Assembly: GCF_900110495.1 (NCBI RefSeq) | Contig: NZ_FODX01000002.1 | Location: forward strand, 248,001-312,000 | Source of the DNA: Nitrosovibrio sp. Nv6 | GTDB taxonomy: Bacteria > Pseudomonadota > Gammaproteobacteria > Burkholderiales > Nitrosomonadaceae | Length of the DNA: 64,000 bases | Direction of reading: 5' to 3' | In this document: positions 1-8,021 of the stretch, in pieces | Layout: every line of letters starts with the position of its first letter | Numbering within the stretch: position 1 is the first letter of the stretch | Notes under the pieces: generated by a model | Databases searched by the model: none | What the model was told of the DNA's origin: nothing | The model's input: the letters and a program-made list of their open reading frames with translations, nothing else | Made by a program: the position numbers and the translations under genes

Positions 1-351
1 GGCAAGCGCCGGCGAATTCAGCAGTTCAGGCTTCCCTTTCAGATAAAGAAGAGGGGGAGGATCCGGAATGTTGAGCAGCAGCGCGGGATAATGGGAATCT
101 GCCAGCGTTACAATCGAATTTGCCGGATCTTTCAGCCACTCAAGCGTAGCGGCAATTCTTTTTTCGTCCGCGCCCTGGACAATATTATGCGCTACCTTCT
201 TTTTCACCACCCGCTCTAGCGAGGCGATATTAGCGGAAAGAATTTCCCCAGGGTTTCCGAAAGCCACCAGCAATCGTCGTATCGATTCATCACCGAGACC
301 GTCAATCATGCCAAGGGCCAGCCAGGATTCAATATCCCGCATGGACTTCAT
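1..351 (-). CDS. dprA: DNA processing protein DprA, N-terminal part (partial)
   Basis: The minus strand is open from an ATG at 351 to the window edge, giving 117 residues that begin MKSMRDIESWLALGMIDGLG. This matches the N-terminal helical region of DprA/Smf (helix-hairpin-helix-like segment, then the approach to the Rossmann-like fold, with LADSHYPALLLNIPDPP typical of the family). DprA binds incoming single-stranded DNA and loads RecA during transformation. The rest of the gene, including the nucleotide-binding-like core, lies left of the window. A second in-frame ATG at 342 is an alternative start. It is divergent from def; dprA next to def-fmt is a common proteobacterial arrangement. Confidence 0.85.
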   Translation of the reverse strand, partial: MKSMRDIESWLALGMIDGLGDESIRRLLVAFGNPGEILSANIASLERVVKKKVAHNIVQGADEKRIAATLEWLKDPANSIVTLADSHYPALLLNIPDPPPLLYLKGKPELLNSPALA

Positions 352-680
352 TTAATATTTGCCAGTTGCGCCGTTTTTGCATCGTCATTTACCGAGCCGA
401 TTGTATTCCCTGGATGTTCGCAGAGCCAATGATTTTTGAATTGATTCCGCGCTTTATTCGCCTGAAGAGAAGATGCGTTATCAACTTCTCTCTTGTGGGT
501 AAGGGGCGAGCGAGCGGGGGCTGCAAAATGAGCTTGCTGCCGAAATCAGGATATAATGGGGCAAATTCCTGAAAAATACTACGTCAACTACTGGATGCAG
601 TGTGAATATGGTAACAGCACGGTTTGAACTTTGCAGTTGGATTGTTTGATGCCCAAGCCCACGCATCGCTCACGAATCGT
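352..680. other. dprA-def divergent intergenic region
   Basis: 329 bp separate dprA (minus) and def (plus). A perfect TATAAT lies at 552-557, about 125 bp before the chosen def start, but its -35 region is poor (TGAGCT at 529-534), so it is only a candidate def promoter. Short open frames here have no family resemblance and are not called. Confidence 0.5.
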
Positions 681-1184
681 ATGGCGCTTCTGAAAATATT
701 GCAGTATCCGGATGAACGACTGCACACTGTAGCGAGCCGAGTATCAGAAGTTAACAGCGAAATTCGGACTCTGGTGCAGAATATGGCGGAAACAATGTAC
801 GCCGCCCCTGGCGTCGGCCTTGCGGCCACCCAGGTCGATGTCCACCGGCGCGTGATCGTAATCGATATTTCCGATACGCATGACCAGTTGCATGTGTTGA
901 TCAACCCCGAAATCATCACGCGCAGCGGCGAGTCTGACTATGAAGAAGGATGCCTATCGGTACCCGGAATATTTGGAAAGGTACCGCGTTCGGAACGGGT
1001 CACGGTCGAGGCGCTGGATCAGGACGGAAAACCATACACGCTTGAGGCCGACGGTTTGCTGGCTGTGTGTATTCAACATGAAATGGACCATTTGCTAGGG
1101 AAGGTATTCGTCGAGTACTGGTCCCGGATGAAGCAGTCGCGTATTCAGGCAAAATTTAAAAAGCAGCGGCGAAAGGTAATGTGA
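681..1184 (+). CDS. def: Peptide deformylase
   Basis: Removes the formyl group from the N-terminal methionine of nascent proteins; a metal-dependent cytosolic enzyme. The protein is 167 residues, the normal length. All three signature motifs are present: GVGLAATQ at residues 44-51, EGCLS at 89-93 (metal ligand Cys91) and HEMDH at 133-137 (His133 and His137 metal ligands, Glu134 catalytic). The reading frame is open further upstream to 624, but the family begins with [14 protein letters not shown], so the ATG at 681 is chosen. No strong Shine-Dalgarno precedes it. The next gene, fmt, performs the opposite chemistry (formylation of initiator tRNA), the classic def-fmt pairing. Confidence 0.96.
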   Translation: MALLKILQYPDERLHTVASRVSEVNSEIRTLVQNMAETMYAAPGVGLAATQVDVHRRVIVIDISDTHDQLHVLINPEIITRSGESDYEEGCLSVPGIFGKVPRSERVTVEALDQDGKPYTLEADGLLAVCIQHEMDHLLGKVFVEYWSRMKQSRIQAKFKKQRRKVM

Positions 1185-1284
1185 CATCGATTTTTTTTAC
1201 TGGTGAACGTGCAATCATCAAGGTTCTATGGATTAATAAGCGAAGTAGCTGCGGCATTTCTTCGAATACCTCCGCCTACTTCCC

Positions 1285-2220
1285 ATGAAAATTATTTTTG
1301 CCGGTACGCCGCCATTTGCCGCTCCCGCTCTTGAAGCCCTGGCGGATGCCGGACATGAAATTGCATTGGTGTTGACCCAGCCTGACCGTCGTGCCGGACG
1401 GGGGATGAAATCCACCGCGAGTGTGATCAAGTTACTGGCACAACGATACGGGTTTGCGTTATTACAGCCGCATTCGCTTAAACAGCCCGAGTTGCATGCG
1501 CAACTGGATGCCATCGGCGCGGATGTCATGGTTGTTGCGGCTTACGGACTGATCCTGCCCTCCTCTGTTTTAAGCATTCCAAAGCTCGGCTGCCTCAATA
1601 TACACGCTTCATTGCTGCCGCGATGGCGAGGCGCGGCCCCTATCCCGCGCGCAATCCTGGCGGGCGACAGAGAAACCGGAATTACGATCATGCAAATGGA
1701 TCGAGGTCTGGACACGGGCGCTATCCTATTGCAGCGAAGTATCGCGATCGCACAGGATGATACCGCACAAACTCTGCACGACAAGCTTGCCATGCTGGGA
1801 GCGTATTGCATCGTGGAGGCGCTGACACTTTTGCAGCAGGGGAAAATTTTTGCAATCCCCCAGAATGAAATTACGGCGACATACGCCCCCAAACTCGAAA
1901 AAGATGAAGCTGAAATCGACTGGCGATTGAATGCTGAAAATATCAGCCGCGCGGTGCGGGCTTTTAATCCTCGTCCCGGCGCTTATTCCCGGATAGGCGG
2001 AGTCTTCATGAAAATATGGCAGGCAAGTACAGCTGCAGATATCGCCGGTGAACCCGGGGAAATTGTTGCAATAAGGCGCGATGGCATTGTTGTTGCATGT
2101 GGCAACGGCTCGCTCGTACTGAAAACCGTGCAAAAATCTGGTGGAATAAAATTGAGTGCAGCGGAATTTCTCTCAGGGCATTCGCTGCTGCCAGGTGATC
2201 GCTTTGAATGCCGCAAATGA
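1285..2220 (+). CDS. fmt: Methionyl-tRNA formyltransferase
   Basis: Transfers a formyl group from 10-formyltetrahydrofolate to Met-tRNAfMet to make the initiator tRNA. 311 residues, the usual length. The N-terminal formyltransferase domain has the active-site run NIHASLLPRWRGAAPI, with Asn105 and His107 as the catalytic pair by family comparison. The C-terminal OB-like tRNA-binding domain starts near residue 205 (INAENISRAVRAFNPRPGA-like region). The gene lies 100 bp after def and its stop overlaps the start of rsmB in an ATGA, so fmt and rsmB are probably translationally coupled. Confidence 0.97.
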   Translation: MKIIFAGTPPFAAPALEALADAGHEIALVLTQPDRRAGRGMKSTASVIKLLAQRYGFALLQPHSLKQPELHAQLDAIGADVMVVAAYGLILPSSVLSIPKLGCLNIHASLLPRWRGAAPIPRAILAGDRETGITIMQMDRGLDTGAILLQRSIAIAQDDTAQTLHDKLAMLGAYCIVEALTLLQQGKIFAIPQNEITATYAPKLEKDEAEIDWRLNAENISRAVRAFNPRPGAYSRIGGVFMKIWQASTAADIAGEPGEIVAIRRDGIVVACGNGSLVLKTVQKSGGIKLSAAEFLSGHSLLPGDRFECRK

Positions 2221-3551
2221 TCAGAACTCAGCGTCTGGCCGCCGCCGCTGTGGAAAAAGTGTTGGCTGGCACGAGCCTGACGGCGGTGTTGCGAGACATC
2301 TGGCACACCCATTCCGATCTCTCTGATCAGGAGCGCGGCGCCATTCAGGATTTAAGCTACGGCGTACTGCGTTTTTTTGGCCAGCTCGATGTATTGCTTC
2401 GTTTGCTGCTGGACAAGCCGCTGAAGGACCAGAATCTGCACTGTTTATTATTGGTGGGTTTATATCAACTGGAATACAGCAAAACCGCTCCGTACGCGGT
2501 TGTGCATAATGCTGTGTCAGCTTCTCGCGGCCTTGGGGGGGGCAACGATCTCAGCGGTCGCAAGGGTGGCAAAGGTGGCAAAGGTAAACAGGGGTCGGCG
2601 GGACTGGTCAATGCCGTATTGCGCAACTTCATGCGGAAACGTGCCGCCCTGCTTGAGCGAGTAGCCGAAAGCGACGTAGGAAGGTATTCTCATCCACAAT
2701 GGTGGATAGATAAACTTCACGTGCAATATCCACAATGCTACAAGGCAATTCTGGAGGCGGGCAACAAGCGCCCGCCCATGACGCTGAGAGTCAATCGGCA
2801 TAAACTCAATGTTACGGAATATCAGGAGATTCTCATTCAAAATGGCATGGAGGCAGTGCCACTGGAAGATGATGCGCTAAATGACGCGCTTGAGCTGGCA
2901 AAACCGGTGGCGGTGGAAAGGCTGCCGGGATTTGCGGAAGGTTGGGTGTCGGTCCAGGATGCTGGCGCGCAGATGGCTGCGCCCCTATTGGACGCAGGGG
3001 ATGGCATGAGCGTTTTGGATGCTTGTGCCGCCCCAGGTGGAAAAAGCGCGCATTTGCTGGAGTTGGCGAATGTAGAATTAACCGCGGCCGATAATGACGC
3101 CGCACGAGTCGCTCGCATAACCCAGAATTTTACTCGACTGGGCGTTAAAGCCCATTGCATCGTTCATGGAGATGCATCGCAGCCGATAAAGTGGTGGGAC
3201 GGCAAGCAATTCGACCGTATCCTGGCTGATGTTCCCTGCTCTGCTTCGGGAGTGACGCGACGTCATCCGGACATTAAATGGCTGAGGCGTGAAAGCGATC
3301 TACTCCAATTTTGCGCGAAACAGCGGGAAATCCTCAACGCCCTTTGGCAGATCCTGGCCAGAGGTGGCAAGCTGCTCTATGTCACCTGTTCGGTATTTGC
3401 AGAGGAAAACGGACTTCAGGTGAAAGATTTCTTGCGCCATCATTCTGACGCCCGTCTGCTACCGCTTTCGCGGTCTGGAATAATTGACGGGCAACTATTG
3501 CCGAACTCCCATCATGACGGTTTCTTTTATGCCTTGCTTCATAAAGCCTGA
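2217..3551 (+). CDS. rsmB: 16S rRNA (cytosine-967-C5)-methyltransferase
   Basis: Methylates C967 of 16S rRNA. The N-terminal NusB-like RNA-binding domain is followed by a Rossmann methyltransferase domain. SAM motif DACAAPGGKS begins near residue 268. Cys341 lies in motif IV (DVPCSASG) and Cys391 in motif VI (VTCSVF); the motif VI Cys is the nucleophile in this family. The frame extends to an ATG at 2208, but the ATG at 2217 overlaps the fmt stop as ATGA and gives the typical beginning MIRTQRLAA, so it is preferred. Odd feature: a Gly/Lys-rich insert near residues 105-125, encoded by a G8 run and a 9-nt repeat, in the NusB-like domain just before the GLVNAVLRNF helix. Confidence 0.95.
   Translation: MIRTQRLAAAAVEKVLAGTSLTAVLRDIWHTHSDLSDQERGAIQDLSYGVLRFFGQLDVLLRLLLDKPLKDQNLHCLLLVGLYQLEYSKTAPYAVVHNAVSASRGLGGGNDLSGRKGGKGGKGKQGSAGLVNAVLRNFMRKRAALLERVAESDVGRYSHPQWWIDKLHVQYPQCYKAILEAGNKRPPMTLRVNRHKLNVTEYQEILIQNGMEAVPLEDDALNDALELAKPVAVERLPGFAEGWVSVQDAGAQMAAPLLDAGDGMSVLDACAAPGGKSAHLLELANVELTAADNDAARVARITQNFTRLGVKAHCIVHGDASQPIKWWDGKQFDRILADVPCSASGVTRRHPDIKWLRRESDLLQFCAKQREILNALWQILARGGKLLYVTCSVFAEENGLQVKDFLRHHSDARLLPLSRSGIIDGQLLPNSHHDGFFYALLHKA
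2535..2588 (+). repeat. G8 run and 9-nt tandem repeat inside rsmB
   Basis: A run of eight G residues at 2535-2542 is followed by GGTGGCAAA at 2565-2573 and again at 2574-2582, then GGTAAA. The tract keeps frame and encodes Gly-Gly-Lys units in the linker before the last NusB-like helix. Confidence 0.85.
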
Positions 3552-3558
3552 TTTCCTC

Positions 3559-4152
3559 ATGCGGCTGTTGTGGGCGGGCGTAACTGCGCTGCTGACCATG
3601 GCGCTTTTGCCGGCCGCCACGGCCCATGCGGAGGGCAGCATAAAGATAACGTCGGTAAAACTGGAAACGGCTGAGGAAGGTTATCAGTTTGACGCTGATT
3701 TCGAGATCGTGCTCAACCACAAACTGGAATATGCACTTGAGAAAGGCATCGTTCTTTACTTCGTGACCGAACTCAACATAATGAATTCCCGCTGGTATTG
3801 GCTGGATGAGAGAATTGGCCATAGCAGGGTTCGGGAAGGACTGAGCTATTTCGCACTGACTCGTCAATACCGCTTGAGCCGCGGCACGCTGTCGCAGAAC
3901 TTCGCGACGCTGAAGGAGGCATTGCAGGCACTGAGCCGGGTGCGTAATCGTCCAATCAGTGTCAGTTCCGAACTGAAGCAGGACACCGAATATACGATGG
4001 AATTACGCATGCGCCTTGACATATCCGCATTGCCGAAGCCATTTCAGGTAGAGACGCTGGGTGGATCAAAGGAGTGGGATCTCAGTTCCGGCATACTGCG
4101 ATGGAGCACAATATTGCCGCCGCAAAAGCATGCGGATAGCCACAGGCCGTGA
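3559..4152 (+). CDS. DUF4390 secreted protein of the ntrYX operon
   Basis: A 197-residue exported protein of unknown biochemical role. The N-terminus MRLLWAGVTALLTMALLPA ends in a likely signal-peptidase site after AHA (about residue 25). The rest matches DUF4390, which in beta-proteobacteria sits between rsmB and the NtrY-type kinase; a role as periplasmic partner or sensor input of NtrY is an inference from this position only. The open frame begins earlier, inside rsmB, but the ATG at 3559 lies 7 bp after the rsmB stop and starts the signal peptide. Its stop overlaps the GTG start of ntrY by 4 bp. Confidence 0.85.
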   Translation: MRLLWAGVTALLTMALLPAATAHAEGSIKITSVKLETAEEGYQFDADFEIVLNHKLEYALEKGIVLYFVTELNIMNSRWYWLDERIGHSRVREGLSYFALTRQYRLSRGTLSQNFATLKEALQALSRVRNRPISVSSELKQDTEYTMELRMRLDISALPKPFQVETLGGSKEWDLSSGILRWSTILPPQKHADSHRP

Positions 4153-6320
4153 AGTACGTCATTATCATCAGTGCGGGGTTAGGTGCGGTCATGCTGTTCC
4201 TGCTTGCCACGGCAGGCGCCGACACGGGGCTTTTTGACCGGAAATACCGCCTTCTCATCCGGCTCAATGTCGGCTTCGTGTTATTTCTGATGGCGGTGGT
4301 AGGGTATCTGCTCTGGAGGCTCAGGGGCAGGCTTAACGCAGGCGTGTTCGGTTCCAGGCTCGCATTGCGCCTGTTGCTGATTTTCTCGCTAATGGCGGTC
4401 CTTCCGGGTGCGCTGGTATATGGTGTATCGGTGCAATTCCTGGGGAAAAGCATCGAATCCTGGTTTGATGTCAAAGTGGACCGTGCGCTCGAAGGCGGCT
4501 TGAATTTGGGGCGCAACATACTCGACAATCTCCTGGATGTCCTTCGCAACAAGGCCCGGGTTGCCGCACTTTCGCTATCCGAGCAATCGGAACCACCGCT
4601 ATCGACGCTAAACCGTCTCCTGGAGCAAACGCAAATACAGGAAGCCGCGCTGTTCAACCATGACGGCAGCGTAGCCGTTTTTTCGCGTACCGGAGGCGCG
4701 GAGCCCATCCCGGAACCGCTAAGTACGGCGGTGATGCGCCAGGTAATCACGGAAAGGTCGTACAGCGCGGTAGAATCGATCCCGGGCAAGGGTCTGTATT
4801 TAAAGGTACTGGAATTAGTCGAAGCACCCGACGCGGAAGGGGATACCCAAGTCTTGCAACTGCTGCAGCCAGTACCGAAACAACTGGCCGAAGATGCAGA
4901 AATAGTGCAGGCAGCGTATCGGGACTATCAGGAATTGCTGCTATCGCGCGAAGGGTTGAAAAGCCTTTACGGGGTTACGCTTACACTCGCGCTGCTGCTG
5001 TCGCTTTTTTCCGCTCTGGCTGCGGCATTTCTTATTAGTGAGCGGCTGAGCGCGCCTCTGGGTATGCTGGCGGAAGGGACCCGTGCGGTAGCGCAAGGTG
5101 ACTTCAGCAGGCGCCATCCAGTGCAGAGCCGTGATGAATTGGGCGTGCTGACGGAATCATTCAATCTCATGACTCAGCAGTTGGAGGAGGCGCGTACAAC
5201 GGCCCAGCACCATCAACAGGAAGTAGAAAGCGCCAGAGCCTACCTGGAAAACGTACTGGCCAATCTTTCCTCCGGCGTTCTCGTATTCGACGAAGGCTTA
5301 CGTGTGCGTACTGCAAATCTGAGCGCTGAACAAATTCTGAAGGTTCCACTGTCCGGTCTCCAAGGGCTGACTATTGAAGAATGTGCAGCACGTGAATCTC
5401 AACTGGACTCTTTCAAAACGGAGATTCTTGAAGGGTTTCATTCAGGGAAAGAAGGCGAATGGCAGTGTCAGCTGGAGCGCTCGAGAGACGGGGCCAACCA
5501 GGTCTTGCTGCTGCGCGGGACACGCCTGCCGGATGTATCAGGCGGCGGGGGCGTGGTGGTCTTTGATGACATTACCAACTTGTTGCAGGCTCAGCGTACG
5601 GCCGCTTGGGGAGAGGTGGCACGGCGTCTGGCCCATGAAATCAAGAATCCGCTCACACCGATACAACTTTCCGCCGAGCGTGTACAACACAAGCTTGCAG
5701 GGAAGCTCGGCCAGGATGACGCGCAAATCCTGCGGCGGTCCACCGAGACTATCGTCAACCAGGTGGAAGCGCTTAAAAAAATGGTTAACGAATTCAGCGA
5801 ATACGCTCGCGCGCCCGAGCTCGAGTTTCATCTGCTTGACTTCAACGGTCTGGTTCGGGAAATCCTTGCATTGTATGAGGCCGCAAGCGCAGCGGCGCCG
5901 GGAAGTCCCCAGCCACGAATTTATCTGGCGCTGGCTCCCGGCCTGCCGACCGTGAGAGGGGATTCCGCTCGGCTACGCCAGGTGATTCATAATCTCCTGC
6001 AGAATGCCCAGGACACACTGATTGGGGTCGCAGAACCCGCAATTATGGTGCGAACCGAACTCGCACCCGGCGGAATACGGTTCAGCGTAAGTGATAACGG
6101 CGGCGGTTTTCCCGAGCAAGTCCGAGCCCGGGTATTCGAGCCTTACGTTACCACTAAATCAAAAGGAACGGGGCTGGGGCTGCCCATCGTCAAAAAAATA
6201 ATCGAAGAGCACCGGGGCGCCATACAGGTCGAAAATATCCGGCCTCGCGGCGCGCGCATTTCAATCACCCTGCCGGCGGCGAAGAAAGCCCGTTTGGCAG
6301 CCTACCGCAAGGCGACGTAA
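4149..6320 (+). CDS. ntrY: NtrY-type membrane sensor histidine kinase
   Basis: A 723-residue inner-membrane kinase expected to phosphorylate the NtrX-like regulator downstream. Visible order: three or four N-terminal transmembrane helices (within about residues 1-105), an extracytoplasmic segment, another helix near 275-300, a HAMP linker with AVAQGDFSRRHPVQSRDELG, a PAS domain (about 360-470), the HisKA box LAHEIKNPLTP with phosphoacceptor His496, and an ATPase domain with N box NLLQNAQDT and G box GTGLGLPIVKKI. The start codon is GTG, overlapping the previous stop as GTGA. NtrY/NtrX pairs respond to nitrogen or redox state in other Proteobacteria; the signal here is unknown. Confidence 0.92.
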   Translation: MKYVIIISAGLGAVMLFLLATAGADTGLFDRKYRLLIRLNVGFVLFLMAVVGYLLWRLRGRLNAGVFGSRLALRLLLIFSLMAVLPGALVYGVSVQFLGKSIESWFDVKVDRALEGGLNLGRNILDNLLDVLRNKARVAALSLSEQSEPPLSTLNRLLEQTQIQEAALFNHDGSVAVFSRTGGAEPIPEPLSTAVMRQVITERSYSAVESIPGKGLYLKVLELVEAPDAEGDTQVLQLLQPVPKQLAEDAEIVQAAYRDYQELLLSREGLKSLYGVTLTLALLLSLFSALAAAFLISERLSAPLGMLAEGTRAVAQGDFSRRHPVQSRDELGVLTESFNLMTQQLEEARTTAQHHQQEVESARAYLENVLANLSSGVLVFDEGLRVRTANLSAEQILKVPLSGLQGLTIEECAARESQLDSFKTEILEGFHSGKEGEWQCQLERSRDGANQVLLLRGTRLPDVSGGGGVVVFDDITNLLQAQRTAAWGEVARRLAHEIKNPLTPIQLSAERVQHKLAGKLGQDDAQILRRSTETIVNQVEALKKMVNEFSEYARAPELEFHLLDFNGLVREILALYEAASAAAPGSPQPRIYLALAPGLPTVRGDSARLRQVIHNLLQNAQDTLIGVAEPAIMVRTELAPGGIRFSVSDNGGGFPEQVRARVFEPYVTTKSKGTGLGLPIVKKIIEEHRGAIQVENIRPRGARISITLPAAKKARLAAYRKAT

Positions 6321-6421
6321 TGAACCGGCCATCGTGAACATGCTCCTGAGCATCCAGAGATAATTCGTAATGGGAAATTGGAGAGCAATTCCATCACATT
6401 GTGAGCAGTTGATCCTGAATT

Positions 6422-7672
6422 ATGAGTAACAACACAATACTTGTTGTTGATGATGAAATCGGCATACGCGAGCTATTGTCCGAAATCCTGCGTGATGAAG
6501 GTTACCATGTGGCCCTCGCGGAAAATGCGGGACAGGCGCGCAGCTGGCGCAAACAGGCGAGACCGGATCTGGTACTGCTGGATATCTGGATGCCGGATAC
6601 CGACGGGATCACCCTGCTGAAAGAATGGGCGAGCGGCGGACTGCTCACCATGCCGGTAGTGATGATGTCAGGACATGGCACCATCGATACTGCGGTAGAG
6701 GCAACACGTATGGGCGCAGCGGGGTATCTGGAGAAACCGGTGCCGCTGCAAAAGCTGTTGAGCACCGTGGGGCGCGCTTTGCGGGGAGGACAGGTCAAGC
6801 CACGCATGACGCTCCCGCTTTCCAGCCTGGGCAGGGGACCGTTGATCGCCGATCTTAAAAAACGGCTGGAACAAGTAGCTAACCTGAGAACGCCGCTGCT
6901 GCTCACCAGTGAGCCAGGAACCGGAGTGGATCTCTGCGCGCGTTTTTTGCATCGCCCAAATACTCCCTGGGTGGAGCCGGATACGCTTGCCGCCCTCGCG
7001 AACGCTCCATTCGATTTACTTGAACAGGCAAAAGGCGGACTGCTGTTTCTCAAGGAGATCGGTGATCTCAACAGATTGGCGCAAAAGGGGCTGCTGCTGC
7101 TGCTGGGCAAACTCGAAAAATACAGCGTTCGGCTTGTATGCGTTACCTCGACACCCCTTGCAGGACTGGCAGCACAAGGCGTATATGACCCTCGACTGTA
7201 TGAACTTTTGAGCGGCCTTTGCATAAATGTTCCCGCGTTGAGGGAGCATCGGGAAGATATTCCTGAACTCGCGGCCCAGATACTCTCACGCTATATTGAA
7301 TCAGGCGAAGTGCCTCTGCGGCAATTCAGTACCGCCGCACTCAATTGTTTACGGAACCACGACTGGCCCGGAAATCTTGCGCAACTCACCGGGGCGGTGC
7401 ATTCTCTCGCATTAACCTGCGCCGGCGATGAAATATCTGTGGACGATGTGAAGCAGATACTCGCATCTTCATCGCCGGCGCCGGCGGTTGCGGGTGTCCC
7501 GCTTAATATGCCATTGCGTGAAGCGCGTGATATGTTCGAAAAAGTATATTTTGAACAGCTTATCGATCAGGAAAATGGCAATATGACCCGAGTCGCTGAG
7601 CGAGCCGGACTGGAGCGCACCCATCTTTACCGCAAGCTTAAACTGCTGGGCATCAGGCTGCGGAATAATTGA
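6422..7672 (+). CDS. ntrX: NtrX-like response regulator with degenerate AAA+ domain
   Basis: A 416-residue response regulator paired with NtrY. The receiver domain is intact (Asp10, Asp11, phosphoacceptor Asp54 in LLDIWMPD, Lys105). A Fis-type helix-turn-helix closes the protein (MTRVAERAGLERTHLYRKLK). The central sigma-54-activator-like AAA+ domain is decayed: Walker A reads SEPGTGVD with Val169 where the lysine should be, Walker B reads LLFLKEIGD with Lys211 replacing the aspartate, and no GAFTGA loop is found. It should bind DNA under phosphorylation control but not remodel sigma-54 holoenzyme. NtrX proteins lacking GAFTGA are known in Neisseria; loss of both Walker residues here goes further. 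Confidence 0.9.
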   Translation: MSNNTILVVDDEIGIRELLSEILRDEGYHVALAENAGQARSWRKQARPDLVLLDIWMPDTDGITLLKEWASGGLLTMPVVMMSGHGTIDTAVEATRMGAAGYLEKPVPLQKLLSTVGRALRGGQVKPRMTLPLSSLGRGPLIADLKKRLEQVANLRTPLLLTSEPGTGVDLCARFLHRPNTPWVEPDTLAALANAPFDLLEQAKGGLLFLKEIGDLNRLAQKGLLLLLGKLEKYSVRLVCVTSTPLAGLAAQGVYDPRLYELLSGLCINVPALREHREDIPELAAQILSRYIESGEVPLRQFSTAALNCLRNHDWPGNLAQLTGAVHSLALTCAGDEISVDDVKQILASSSPAPAVAGVPLNMPLREARDMFEKVYFEQLIDQENGNMTRVAERAGLERTHLYRKLKLLGIRLRNN

Positions 7673-7738
7673 GCCCTGGACAATTTCCGGATTTGCCGGC
7701 GGGACTACGAGGGAAGATAAGGGAAAATGAGGAAAGAT

Positions 7739-7764
7739 TTGTTCAGTATTCCGATACTGAACAA
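7739..7764. repeat. Perfect 11-bp inverted repeat downstream of ntrX
   Basis: TTGTTCAGTAT (7739-7749) and ATACTGAACAA (7754-7764) form a perfect dyad with a 4-nt centre, 67 bp after the ntrX stop. No long T run follows, so it may be a weak terminator or an operator. Confidence 0.6.
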
Positions 7765-7895
7765 GCGATGGTGTTTTGTCGCTTTCGCCGCTGAATCGGT
7801 AAACAGGTAAAATCACCACGGCAATAAGGTCCAGCGCACCCGGTCGGATTTATGGGCGCGCGAGCTTGATTGCCGATAACCTGTGATTTGTCATG

Positions 7896-7924
7896 TTGTC
7901 TGACATCGTATCTTAAGCGATAAT
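7896..7924 (+). promoter_or_regulatory. Sigma-70-type promoter of tkt
   Basis: TTGTCT at 7896-7901 and GATAAT at 7919-7924 are separated by exactly 17 bp, giving a predicted start of transcription near 7931. This is the best sigma-70-like promoter seen between ntrX and tkt. Transcription would enter a hairpin-plus-T5 structure within about 12 nt. Confidence 0.6.
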
Positions 7925-7942
7925 AACGATTTTGCCGATCCG

Positions 7943-7985
7943 CACCGCTGCCCGGCGCTTCCCGTGTTGGGAGAGCGGTGTTTTT
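7943..7985 (+). terminator. Terminator-like hairpin in the tkt leader
   Basis: CACCGCT at 7943-7949 pairs with AGCGGTG at 7974-7980, extended inward by CCC/GGG pairing, and is followed directly by TTTTT. It lies after the predicted tkt promoter and 37 bp before the tkt start, so it could act as an attenuator. No alternative anti-terminator stem was obvious by eye. Confidence 0.6.
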
Positions 7986-8021
7986 ATGTGCCAAATATAT
8001 TTCCGTTGAGTAAGGGAGTCC

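Noticed and set aside
4082..4789. 235-codon minus-strand frame opposite ntrY
   Set aside because: Overlaps conserved ntrY coding sequence; Ser/Arg-rich composition typical of antisense frames.
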